A stretch of DNA of 8,261 nt from contig JAYOIK010000128.1 in the NCBI GenBank assembly GCA_038118725.1, forward strand, positions 1 to 8,261, given 5' to 3'. The notes under the pieces are model-generated. The model ran no database searches and was not told the origin of the DNA. It worked only from the letters and a program-made list of their open reading frames with translations. A program made the position numbers and the translations under genes. The DNA comes from JADHLJ01 sp038118725 (GTDB lineage: Bacteria > Pseudomonadota > Alphaproteobacteria > Thalassobaculales > Thalassobaculaceae). Shown piece by piece: positions 1-6,334 of this stretch (positions within the stretch are counted from its first letter, which is position 1; each line of letters opens with the position of its first letter).

Positions 1-1
1 G

Positions 2-850
2 GTACTGAGTGACCTCTCGGTCCTGCCGAGCTTCGATTGCTATACCCTGCGGCGCGGCTTGCGCCAACGCGGCATCAATGTCGAGCAGGAAACGATCTTC
101 AAGCTGTCGGACGCCAAGATTCAAGAACTGTTTCCGCTGATGCGGCGCATCACCAGACCGCTGATCAAGCATCTTTATGGCGACGAGGATCTGGACATCA
201 ACGATACTCGGACGCTTCTGGCGTTGGTGCAGAATCCCGATCATGACAAGGTTCGCGATCGTCTGGACCGGATGGCCACGACGCTGGGCGTGCCGATCGC
301 CAAGCTGCCGACCTATCTGGAGGATTTCGGCGACCTTTACCTGTCCCTGTCCTATTTCGAGAACTATTTCATCGATCTCGCTCCAAAGGTCGAACAGATG
401 ATCCTTTGGGCCAAGGACGTGGCCGAGGGCTCGCATCTGCGTAACGACCCGACATCGCACAAGACCTTCAGCGATGTCGAACGCCGGCTCCGCTACATCA
501 AGGACAATCTCGACACTCGCTTCAAGAACCTTTCCGAGGTTACCAAGGTGAACTGGGAGCTTCTGGATGTGAGCATGTTCCAGAAGGTACAGAAGAGCAT
601 TCTCGCCGAGCAGATCTATCTCGCCACCGGTCTTTGTGGCCTTGCGGTCAAGATCTATGAGTGGGAGCGTGTCTTCCCCAATGCCGGCGGTAGTCCCGAT
701 CGGGTTCTGGAATTCGTCGGCAGTGAACTTCGCCCGGGCCTCGACAATCTGGTGCGCGGCCTTCCCAAGGTCGAGGTCGTCAATACACGTGCCAAGCGTC
801 CAAGCCGTCCCGATAGGGCGGGCCGCGGAGGCGAGAAGGTCTGGGGATAA
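2..850 (+). CDS. Unrecognised probable helical protein, 5' end outside window
   Basis: The reading frame is open from base 2 to a TAA stop at 848-850, giving 282 visible residues. No stop or convincing start with a ribosome binding site precedes it. A TTG at 59 has no Shine-Dalgarno sequence and lies inside coding-looking protein, so the gene very probably begins before the window. I do not recognise a domain. The protein is rich in Leu, Asp, Arg and Lys, with long stretches likely to be alpha-helical, such as the region around 466-690 that includes the residues DVERRLRYIKDNLDTRF. There is no obvious transmembrane segment or signal peptide in the visible part. The last 20 residues are basic and low-complexity (Arg, Pro, Gly), probably a disordered tail. 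The next gene on the same strand starts 283 bases downstream, so an operon is not indicated. Confidence is high for coding and nil for function. Confidence 0.85.
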   Translation, partial: VLSDLSVLPSFDCYTLRRGLRQRGINVEQETIFKLSDAKIQELFPLMRRITRPLIKHLYGDEDLDINDTRTLLALVQNPDHDKVRDRLDRMATTLGVPIAKLPTYLEDFGDLYLSLSYFENYFIDLAPKVEQMILWAKDVAEGSHLRNDPTSHKTFSDVERRLRYIKDNLDTRFKNLSEVTKVNWELLDVSMFQKVQKSILAEQIYLATGLCGLAVKIYEWERVFPNAGGSPDRVLEFVGSELRPGLDNLVRGLPKVEVVNTRAKRPSRPDRAGRGGEKVWG

Positions 851-891
851 GGCCGCGGCGTCGATACGCGTCCTTGTTCTCGCCTTCTCGC
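829..891 (+). repeat. Inverted repeat across the stop codon of the first gene, possible weak terminator
   Basis: The 9-mer aggcgagaa (829-837) is exactly complementary to ttctcgcct (877-885). The overlapping 9-mer gcgagaagg (831-839) is exactly complementary to ccttctcgc (883-891), so one left arm has two alternative right arms. The loop is long (about 40 bases) and GC-rich. A TTTT run follows at 901-904. It could act as a transcription end for the first gene, but the long loop and the 9-base gap between arm and T run make it a poor intrinsic terminator. Confidence 0.3.
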
Positions 892-1133
892 GCGGGCGCA
901 TTTTCCTTCCGTAAAATATTCGTCATTGGTCTTCGCATTGTCCTGACGGGAGACGTCGGTCGGGTCGGATTGACGAGATTTCATTGACCGTGCGGTTCCT
1001 CACCGAGAATTTCGCGCGAATTTGCTAGCATTTTTTAGCCGTGGACAGGGTGGGGAGACGCGCGGAAATGCTGGCGTAAAACACAGTTTGAGCGGGGGCG
1101 ATTTTAACGGCGACATGCTGGAGGATCGTTATC
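851..1133. other. Gene-free spacer with probable promoter region of the pentapeptide gene
   Basis: No reading frame here looks coding. Visible elements are an AT-rich patch at 909-920, a TTGACC at 984-989 that could serve as a -35 box (the matching -10, around 1007-1012, is poor), and a perfect 10-bp palindrome TTCGCGCGAA at 1011-1020. A T6 run lies at 1032-1037. GGAGGA at 1120-1125 is the ribosome binding site of the next gene, 8 bases before its ATG. The promoter assignment is inference and weak. Confidence 0.35.
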
Positions 1134-2447
1134 ATGCTTCTCAATCGGGACGATTCGTCCCAGGATAGTCCCCCTGTGGAGGGGGCGATGGGGTCGGATT
1201 CCGGCGCGGACGACATCTTCGAGGTGGTTAAGGCCCACGAGCGGTTCCTGGCCGGGGAGCCGGAGGGCGAGCGCGCGGACCTTCGCAACGCGCGCTATGC
1301 CGGCGCGATCCTGAACGGCGTCAATCTTTCTCAGGCCCAGATGATCGGCGCGGACTTCAAGCGCGCGCATTTCTCCGGCAGCGATCTTTCCCAGGCCGTA
1401 CTGGCGGGCGGTGACTATGAGTTGGCCGATTTCTCGGCGGCGAACCTGACCGGGGCTGACTGCCGTGGAGCCAATTTCGAAAGCGCCAAGCTGGCCAGCG
1501 CGGATCTGACCGACGCGGATCTGAGGCCGGCTCGGGTCACCACCAATTTCCAGAAACAGAACGCGCCGACGTCGTTGGAATCCGCCGATCTGGAGGACGC
1601 CAAGTTCATCCGCACGAAACTGTCCAAGGCGCGGCTCTGCCACGCCAAGGCGGCGGGCGCGCGGTTTGATGAAGCGGTCATGAGCAAGGTCGACCTGCGC
1701 GGCGCCGATCTCAGCCGCTCGGCCTTTCAGGCCTCCGACCTTACCGGTGCGGATCTGCGCGGGGTCAGTTTCGAACGCACGGTGCTGGTCGACACCGACC
1801 TTACCGGCGCCGATATGCGCTCGGTCCATCTCGACGGCGCCGATCTCTCCGGCGCGGTGCTGAACGACTGCATCGTCGTCAATGGCATGGAAAAGCTGCC
1901 GCCGGAGATATCGAAGGCCATCGTCGGGCACTTCTTGTGGATCAGTTCCGGCGGCCTCAAGGGCGAGCGGGCGGATTTCGCCGGCAAGGATCTATCGGGG
2001 ATGGACCTTAGTGGGGCGGATCTTTCCGCCGTCGATTTCACCGAGGCCAACCTTAAGGGCGCGGTGCTCAATCAATGCTCGTTCCGTTTCGCCAAGTTCG
2101 ACAACGCGCAACTGTTCGGCGCCTCGATGCAAACCTGCGATCTGCGCGGCGTCAGTTTTCGCGGTGCCAATCTGTCCGAGATCGATCTTCAGCACAGTCA
2201 GCTGAACCCGATTGGGATCATCGGTATGAAGACCGGCAAGAAAGCGCGGGACTGGCCCTCGGATCTGTCTGGCGCGAAGGCGATCATGGCGAATCTACGG
2301 TCGGCGGACATGCGTGGGGTGATCCTGTCGAACGTGTCGCTGGACCGCGCCGATCTTAGTTTCGTCGACTTTACCGACGCCGAGATTTCCGGAATGACCA
2401 TGAACAGCGCCAAGACCGAACGCACGAAGTTTCCACCCCTGGAGTAG
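1134..2447 (+). CDS. Pentapeptide-repeat protein with two capped repeat modules
   Basis: This 437-residue protein is dominated by A(D/N)LXX-type pentapeptides such as ADLSG, ANLTG and ADLRG, which in known members fold as a right-handed quadrilateral beta-helix. Residues 1-30 are acidic and probably disordered. Repeats run over about 47-131, 148-245, 278-357 and 377-425. Non-repeat inserts sit at about 132-147 and 358-376, and a linker at 246-277. A cap-like motif (His, aromatic, Leu/Ile, then GERAD plus Leu or Phe) occurs twice, at 35-50 and 266-282, each just before a repeat block, so the protein appears to be two related modules. No signal peptide, membrane segment or enzymatic domain is visible, so it is probably cytosolic. 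The ATG at 1134 is supported by GGAGGA 8 bases upstream. Family members include DNA-mimic gyrase protectors, but many have no known role, and nothing here points to a specific partner. It appears monocistronic. Confidence 0.93.
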   Translation: MLLNRDDSSQDSPPVEGAMGSDSGADDIFEVVKAHERFLAGEPEGERADLRNARYAGAILNGVNLSQAQMIGADFKRAHFSGSDLSQAVLAGGDYELADFSAANLTGADCRGANFESAKLASADLTDADLRPARVTTNFQKQNAPTSLESADLEDAKFIRTKLSKARLCHAKAAGARFDEAVMSKVDLRGADLSRSAFQASDLTGADLRGVSFERTVLVDTDLTGADMRSVHLDGADLSGAVLNDCIVVNGMEKLPPEISKAIVGHFLWISSGGLKGERADFAGKDLSGMDLSGADLSAVDFTEANLKGAVLNQCSFRFAKFDNAQLFGASMQTCDLRGVSFRGANLSEIDLQHSQLNPIGIIGMKTGKKARDWPSDLSGAKAIMANLRSADMRGVILSNVSLDRADLSFVDFTDAEISGMTMNSAKTERTKFPPLE

Positions 2448-2456
2448 TAGGTGGAA

Positions 2457-2494
2457 TGCCCCCGATCGGGAGTGGCGGTACTCGGGCACGTTTT
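2457..2494 (+). terminator. Possible imperfect intrinsic terminator after the pentapeptide gene
   Basis: TGCCC (2457-2461) pairs with GGGCA (2484-2488), and inside it GAGT (2470-2473) pairs with ACTC (2480-2483) around a six-base loop. The palindromic CCGATCGG-like segment would be bulged out. TTTT follows at 2491-2494. It begins 10 bases after the TAG stop of the pentapeptide gene. The stem is interrupted and the T run short, so this is a tentative call. Confidence 0.35.
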
Positions 2495-2508
2495 CCCGGT
2501 CTTGGGAC

Positions 2509-2567
2509 TTGCGGATGCCCGGGCCGTCCGGTGTACGATGGGCAACCGCTAATCGGGCCCGGATCTC
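2509..2567 (+). promoter_or_regulatory. Candidate promoter and weak RBS of the cupin-TPP-SDR operon
   Basis: TACGAT at 2534-2539 resembles a -10 box, and TTGCGG at 2509-2514 resembles a -35 box, but the spacing of 19 bases is long. The spacer holds the palindrome GCCCGGGC at 2517-2524, flanked by CGGA and TCCG. Only a short GGA (2561-2563) precedes the ATG at 2568, so the first cistron has a weak ribosome binding site. Confidence 0.25.
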
Positions 2568-3233
2568 ATGGACGCAACCGACTACGAGCTGAGATACTTT
2601 CGCGATACCTACGCGCCGGGAGCCGCGGGTACGGCGGCGATGCGGGCGGTGAATCGCGTTCTGTATTGTCATTCCGGGAGTTTCACCACGTCCGGTGGCG
2701 ATACCAGAACCGCTGATCAGGCCTGGCATGGAACCGAGGCGGTGACGATTACCGCCGGCGCGGAAGGCGCCGAGGTCTGGCGTTGGGAACTCGCGCCCAA
2801 GGGAGCCTCGCCCGGCACCGAGTTGGGCGAGGGGATCGAAAGCCTGATGGTGTTGAGCGGATCAATGGACACCATCGACCCCGCCGCCAGCTGGCTCATG
2901 CGCTGTGACAGCGTCAAGTTCCCGCCCAATGGCTGCGCCTTCACCCACACCCACCAGGGCCCTGGTATCCGGGTGTTGCGCGAGGGCGCGATCCGCATCG
3001 ACGCCGAGGGCGCCTCGCATCACTACGCGCCGGGCGAGGCCTGGTTCGAATCCGGACCCGATCCGGTTTTCGCCCAGGCGGCGGAGCAGGGATGCACGTG
3101 CTTCGTCAGAGTCATGGTCCTGCCGCGCGAATTGAAGGGCAAGAGCTCGATCCACTACGTGAACGAAGAAGATCGCGATAAACCGAAATTACAACGCTAC
3201 AAGGGATATATTGATGAGTTCATCGAGCACTGA
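2568..3233 (+). CDS. Cupin-domain protein, first gene of the cupin-TPP-SDR operon
   Basis: This is a 221-residue protein with a C-terminal cupin barrel. Its first cupin motif is visible as FTHTHQGPGIRVL at about 125-137, giving the metal-ligand pair His127 and His129. The second motif region is around 151-163 (HHYAPGEAWFESG), with the usual Pro-Gly turn but no His at the expected downstream position, so the metal site may be incomplete or use other ligands (His151 or His152). The N-terminal half (about 25-110) has beta-rich sequence with a Trp-Arg-Trp-Glu element and could be a degenerate second cupin. The C-terminal tail (about 185-221) is charged. Cupins include dioxygenases, isomerases and sugar or acid-binding proteins, so the reaction cannot be named. 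The gene overlaps the next one by 20 bases, implying translational coupling, and so a role in the same pathway. It is probably cytosolic; no signal peptide is seen. Confidence 0.9.
   Translation: MDATDYELRYFRDTYAPGAAGTAAMRAVNRVLYCHSGSFTTSGGDTRTADQAWHGTEAVTITAGAEGAEVWRWELAPKGASPGTELGEGIESLMVLSGSMDTIDPAASWLMRCDSVKFPPNGCAFTHTHQGPGIRVLREGAIRIDAEGASHHYAPGEAWFESGPDPVFAQAAEQGCTCFVRVMVLPRELKGKSSIHYVNEEDRDKPKLQRYKGYIDEFIEH
3201..3206 (+). promoter_or_regulatory. Ribosome binding site that fixes the TPP-enzyme start
   Basis: AAGGGA lies 7 bases before the ATG at 3214 and inside the end of the cupin gene. It favours 3214 over the adjacent TTG at 3211 and over the three in-frame ATGs at 3253, 3268 and 3283, none of which has a Shine-Dalgarno sequence. 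Confidence 0.7.
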
Positions 3234-4944
3234 CGGCCCCTCCGGTCATAGCATGGGCGATCAAAACATGGGCGGTCAACGCATGGGCGGCCATGTTCTG
3301 GTCGACGCGCTGCGGACCAACGGGGTCGATATGGTCTTCGGCGTGCCGGGCGAGAGCTATCTGGCGGTGCTCGACGGATTGCACGACGCCAATTCCATCC
3401 AGACCATCATCTGTCGCCAGGAGGGCGGCTCGGCGATGATGGCGGAGGCGTATGGCAAGTTGACGGGGCGGCCCGGGGTGTGTCTCGTGACCCGCGGCCC
3501 CGGCGCGACCAATGCCAGCGCGGGCATCCACATTGCCATGCAGGACTCGACGCCGATGGTGGTCCTGGTCGGCCAGGTAGCGCGCGAAATGATGGATCGC
3601 GAGGCGTTTCAGGAGATCGACTATCGTCGGATGTTCGGCCAGCTCACCAAATGGGTGGCGCAGATAGAGGATACCGACCGCATCCCCGAATACATCAGCC
3701 GCGCCTTTCACACCGCGACCTCCGGACGGCCGGGGCCGGTGGTCCTCGCCTTGCCCGAGGATATGCTGACCGAGTACGTCACGCCGCGCGACATGGACCC
3801 GTATCACAAGATCGAGGCGCATCCCGGACCCGAGGATCTGGAGCGCTTCCGGAGTATGCTCGCGGCGGCGAAATCGCCGGTGATGATTGTCGGTGGCGGC
3901 GGCTGGGACGCCGAGGCGTGCAAACGCGTCGAGGCCTTTTCGAGCGCGAACAACTTGCCGGTCGGCGCGTCTTTCCGCTGCCAGGACTATTTCGACAATA
4001 GGCACCCCAACTATATCGGCCATATCGGCATCGGCCTTCCCGAGCCGCTAAAGCAACGCCTGGAGAATACCGATCTGATGATCGTCCTCGGCGCTCGGCT
4101 GGGCGAGATCACCACCGGTGGCTACACCCTGCTGGACATTCCGCGCCCGAAACAGACATTGGTGCATATCCACGCCGGCGCCGAGGAGTTGGGGCAGGTC
4201 TATCAGGCGGATCTGCCGATAAACGCCGCGCCCCGCGCTTTCGCCGCCGCCCTGTCGCGGATGGAGCCGGTGGACAGCGCTGCCTGGAAGGAGAGCACGG
4301 CGCAAGGTCACGCCGACTATCTCTCCACCATCGAGCCGAAACCGGTCCCCGGCGCGGTTCAGATGGGCGAAATCGCCGCCTGGCTCAACAAAACCCTGCC
4401 GGAAGACGCGTTGATCTGTAACGGCGCCGGCAACTACGCCACATGGATGCACCGGTTCTACCAGTATCGCGGCTATCGCAATCAGCTGGCGCCGACCAGT
4501 GGTTCGATGGGCTACGGCCTGCCATCCGCCGTGGCTGCCAAACTGGTTCATCCGGACCGGGTGGTGGTCAGCATGAACGGCGACGGCTGTTTCATGATGC
4601 ATGGCCAGGAACTGGCGACCGCGATGCAATATGGCGCCAACATCATCGCCATTGTCATCAACAATTCCATGTTCGGTACAATCCGGATGCATCAGGAACG
4701 CGAGTACCCGGGACGGACGGCGAATACCGGCCTGCGCAATCCGGATTTCGCGGCGCTGGCTCGGGCCTACGGCGCCAATGGCGAGACGGTGAATTCCACC
4801 GAGGAGTTCCAGCCGGCCTTCGAGCGCGCGCTCGCGGCCAATGTCCCAACGGTGATCGAGATCAAGCTGGACCCGGAGGCGATCAACCCGGCGACCACGC
4901 TGACCGCCATTCGCGAAGCGGCGCTGACCAGGATGAACGGATGA
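3214..4944 (+). CDS. Thiamine-pyrophosphate-dependent enzyme, acetolactate-synthase-like
   Basis: This 576-residue protein has the three-domain layout of the acetolactate synthase/2-oxo-acid decarboxylase family: an N-terminal PYR domain (about 26-190), a middle domain (about 205-350) and a C-terminal PP domain (about 375-560). Glu70 in the CRQEGG context is the likely proton-relay glutamate that activates TPP. GPGATN (96-101) and the DREAFQEIDY segment (128-137) are acetolactate-synthase-like. The TPP/Mg motif runs from GDG (456-458) to Asn-Asn (483-484) with normal spacing. Length matches the family. Family reactions make or break C-C bonds next to a carbonyl; the exact substrate is not readable, and without a nearby small regulatory subunit it is unlikely to be the main IlvB. 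The first 24 residues form a Ser/Gly/Met-rich extension containing three copies of a 15-bp repeat. An SDR gene follows after 51 bases. Confidence 0.93.
   Translation: MSSSSTDGPSGHSMGDQNMGGQRMGGHVLVDALRTNGVDMVFGVPGESYLAVLDGLHDANSIQTIICRQEGGSAMMAEAYGKLTGRPGVCLVTRGPGATNASAGIHIAMQDSTPMVVLVGQVAREMMDREAFQEIDYRRMFGQLTKWVAQIEDTDRIPEYISRAFHTATSGRPGPVVLALPEDMLTEYVTPRDMDPYHKIEAHPGPEDLERFRSMLAAAKSPVMIVGGGGWDAEACKRVEAFSSANNLPVGASFRCQDYFDNRHPNYIGHIGIGLPEPLKQRLENTDLMIVLGARLGEITTGGYTLLDIPRPKQTLVHIHAGAEELGQVYQADLPINAAPRAFAAALSRMEPVDSAAWKESTAQGHADYLSTIEPKPVPGAVQMGEIAAWLNKTLPEDALICNGAGNYATWMHRFYQYRGYRNQLAPTSGSMGYGLPSAVAAKLVHPDRVVVSMNGDGCFMMHGQELATAMQYGANIIAIVINNSMFGTIRMHQEREYPGRTANTGLRNPDFAALARAYGANGETVNSTEEFQPAFERALAANVPTVIEIKLDPEAINPATTLTAIREAALTRMNG
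3253..3297 (+). repeat. 15-bp imperfect tandem repeat at the start of the TPP-enzyme gene
   Basis: Three successive 15-base units begin at 3253, 3268 and 3283, each opening with ATGGGCG. Units one and two agree at 12 of 15 positions, while unit three keeps the first 8 and then diverges into the conserved domain. They encode MGDQN, MGGQR and MGGHV, so each unit carries an in-frame ATG. Being in frame, loss or gain of a unit would not break the gene. Confidence 0.85.
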
Positions 4945-4995
4945 TGCCTCGTCTTTGTCGTCGGTATAACAATGAATTACAGGGAATAGTTAATC

Positions 4996-5796
4996 ATGAG
5001 ACTTAAGGATAAGTTTGCCATTGTCGTCGGCGCCGGACAGACACCGGGCGAGACCATGGGGAACGGTCGGGCGACCGCGATCCGCTTTGCCCAGGAAGGC
5101 GCCAAGGTACTCCTGGTCGACAAGAATCCTGATCTAGCCGCCGATACCCAGAAGATGATCGAGGATGAGGGCGGCGGCACCGGGCACCAGGTCCAGGCCG
5201 CCGACATCACCGACGAGGCGGATTGCAAGGCGATCGCCGAGGCCTGTGTCGGTCATTACGGACGCATCGATATTCTGCACAACAATGTCGGGCGTTCCGA
5301 GGGCGACGACGCCACGACCGAGATGGATGCCGAGGTCTGGGACATGCTGATGGCTATGAACGTCAAGGGCATGTTCATGACCTGCAAGCATGTGCTGCCG
5401 GTGATGCGGAAACAGGGGTCGGGGGTGATCATCAACATATCGTCCATAGCCTCGACCTGCGCGCACAACACCATCACCTACAAGACCGGCAAGGGCGCGG
5501 TAAACACGATGACCCATCATCTGGCGATGGAGAACGCGGAATTCGGCGTTCGCGCCAACGCGATCCTGCCCGGCCTGATGGATACGCCGATGGCGATCGA
5601 ACGGCGCGCGCGCGAACAGAACGTGGCGCGCGACGTGGTGCGTCAGGGGCGCCATGACCGAGTGCCGTTGCTTCGGCGCATGGGCACGGCATGGGATGTG
5701 GCCAACGCGGCGGTATTCCTGGCGTCGGACGAGGCGAGCTACATCACTGGCCTGATCATGCCGGTGGACGGAGGATTGTCGTCGAAGATCGGTTAG
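4996..5796 (+). CDS. Short-chain dehydrogenase/reductase (SDR), third gene of the operon
   Basis: This 266-residue protein is a classical-length SDR oxidoreductase with a Rossmann fold. The nucleotide-binding loop starts at VGAG (11-14) and ends in GNGRATA (22-28), with about six extra residues in between compared with the usual TGxxxGxG. Asp42 at the end of the second strand predicts preference for NAD(H) over NADP(H). NNVG (96-99) is the structural motif, and the catalytic set is Asn122, Ser150, Tyr162 and Lys166 (YKTGK). PGLMDTPM (192-199) follows, and VDGG (257-260) lies near the C terminus, as in the family. It would interconvert an alcohol and a ketone or aldehyde, perhaps the product or precursor of the neighbouring TPP enzyme; this link is inferred from position only. 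The ATG is preceded by AGGGA at 4981-4985. The gene follows the TPP gene after 51 bases with no terminator, so it is probably co-transcribed. Confidence 0.93.
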   Translation: MRLKDKFAIVVGAGQTPGETMGNGRATAIRFAQEGAKVLLVDKNPDLAADTQKMIEDEGGGTGHQVQAADITDEADCKAIAEACVGHYGRIDILHNNVGRSEGDDATTEMDAEVWDMLMAMNVKGMFMTCKHVLPVMRKQGSGVIINISSIASTCAHNTITYKTGKGAVNTMTHHLAMENAEFGVRANAILPGLMDTPMAIERRAREQNVARDVVRQGRHDRVPLLRRMGTAWDVANAAVFLASDEASYITGLIMPVDGGLSSKIG

Positions 5797-5807
5797 CCTG
5801 AAGCAAA

Positions 5808-5844
5808 CCCGTTAAGCGGGCGGGAGGCGGCCTTGAAAACCGCC
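5808..5844. terminator. Two small hairpins between convergent genes, possible weak terminators
   Basis: CCCG-ttaag-CGGG (5808-5820) and GGCGG-(9)-CCGCC (5826-5830 with 5840-5844) lie just after the SDR stop. Read on the minus strand, the first is followed by TTTGCTT, which could end the small minus-strand transcript. On the plus strand neither has a T run. The stems are only 4-5 bp. Confidence 0.3.
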
Positions 5845-5851
5845 GACTTGC

Positions 5852-6016
5852 CTACGCGCCCTCGGTGGGGGCGCCGTCCTCGGCATCGTTGAATGGCGCT
5901 TCGTCGGCTTCGCCGCCCCGGCGCTCTTGCTTGGCTTTCAGGCGTTCGGCCTTCTTCTCGGCCTTCGCCTTTTCGCGCTCGCGGCGTTCAAATCCGTAAT
6001 TCGGTTTACGAGCCAT
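5852..6016 (-). CDS. Small highly charged conserved-type protein, 54 residues
   Basis: The start is the ATG at 6016-6014 (reading MARKPNYGFERR), preceded on the minus strand by GAGG with suitable spacing; the stop is TAG at 5854-5852. A longer frame from 6088 is rejected because it would run through the terminator of the upstream cspA gene. Residues 1-33 are dominated by Arg, Lys and Glu with Ala, a pattern likely to form a long charged helix. Residues 34-54 are acidic and probably disordered. The opening MARKPNY followed by an ERREREKAKAEKK-like helix resembles short hypothetical proteins I recall from alphaproteobacteria, but no function is known to me. A nucleic-acid or ribosome-associated role is conceivable from the charge pattern, though speculative. 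It lies 101 bases downstream of cspA on the same strand, separated by a strong terminator, so it may be expressed by read-through or from its own unseen promoter. Confidence 0.75.
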   Translation of the reverse strand: MARKPNYGFERREREKAKAEKKAERLKAKQERRGGEADEAPFNDAEDGAPTEGA

Positions 6017-6076
6017 TTTGACCTCGCGGAGCGGTTGAATTCGGCGTTCCTGCTTGGAAGCCCTCGGAAAAGAGAG

Positions 6077-6101
6077 AAGGCCCGCCATGACGGCGGGCCT
6101 T
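6077..6101 (-). terminator. Strong rho-independent terminator of cspA
   Basis: A perfect 10-bp stem AAGGCCCGCC (6077-6086) and GGCGGGCCTT (6092-6101) encloses a 5-base loop. On the minus strand the stem is followed by a pyrimidine-rich CTCTCTTTTCC tract. It begins 16 bases after the stop codon of cspA, so it is assigned to that gene. Confidence 0.88.
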
Positions 6102-6117
6102 CGTAGCCGTGTCGTGT

Positions 6118-6327
6118 TTAGTCGGCGGCTCTGAGATTTTCGGCCGAGCTTTTTCCATTACGACCCGGTTCCAGGTCGTAGGAAATCCGCTGGCCTTCGT
6201 TCAGGCTGTGCATGCCGGCACGCTCGACCGCGGAAATGTGAACAAAAGCGTCGGAGCCACCCTCGTCGGGGGTGATAAAGCCGAAGCCCTTGGTCGGGTT
6301 GAACCACTTAACGGTTCCTGTAGCCAT
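6118..6327 (-). CDS. cspA: Cold-shock protein, CspA family
   Basis: This 69-residue protein is a single cold-shock domain, an OB-fold that binds single-stranded RNA and DNA and acts as an RNA chaperone in the cytoplasm. The family hallmarks are present: VKWFNPTKGFGFI (6-18) carrying the RNP1 motif (KGFGFI, 13-18), and DAFVHIS (26-32) carrying RNP2. Aromatic residues Trp8, Phe9, Phe15, Phe17, Phe28 and His30 are the expected nucleic-acid-stacking set. Length matches the family exactly. The start ATG at 6327-6325 has GAGGA (6339-6335) 7 bases upstream. The gene is preceded by a structured leader, as is common for this family, and followed by a strong terminator, so it is probably a single-gene transcript. 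Whether it is cold-induced or constitutive cannot be told from the protein. The symbol is at family level, as genomes often carry several paralogues. Confidence 0.95.
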   Translation of the reverse strand: MATGTVKWFNPTKGFGFITPDEGGSDAFVHISAVERAGMHSLNEGQRISYDLEPGRNGKSSAENLRAAD

Positions 6328-6334
6328 TTGATTA

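Noticed and set aside
1104..1931. Long minus-strand open frame of 275 codons opposite the pentapeptide gene
   Set aside because: It is the reverse reading of a regular repeat with strong codon bias; the opposite strand is a far better protein, and the antisense product is repetitive with no recognisable fold.
3211..3213. TTG as start codon of the TPP-enzyme gene
   Set aside because: The ATG immediately after it has the better spacing from AAGGGA and is the more common codon.
3253..3297. The three 15-bp repeats as a CRISPR-like or regulatory iteron array
   Set aside because: The units are contiguous without spacers, in frame and coding, so they are best seen as a coding microrepeat.
3220..4023. 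267-codon minus-strand open frame opposite the TPP-enzyme gene
   Set aside because: It is a shadow of high-GC coding sequence; the product is His/Arg/Ala-rich without domain features, and the plus strand has clear catalytic motifs.
6017..6088. Longer N-terminus for the small charged protein starting at 6088
   Set aside because: It would begin inside the cspA terminator stem-loop; the ATG at 6016 has its own ribosome binding site and a conserved-looking start.
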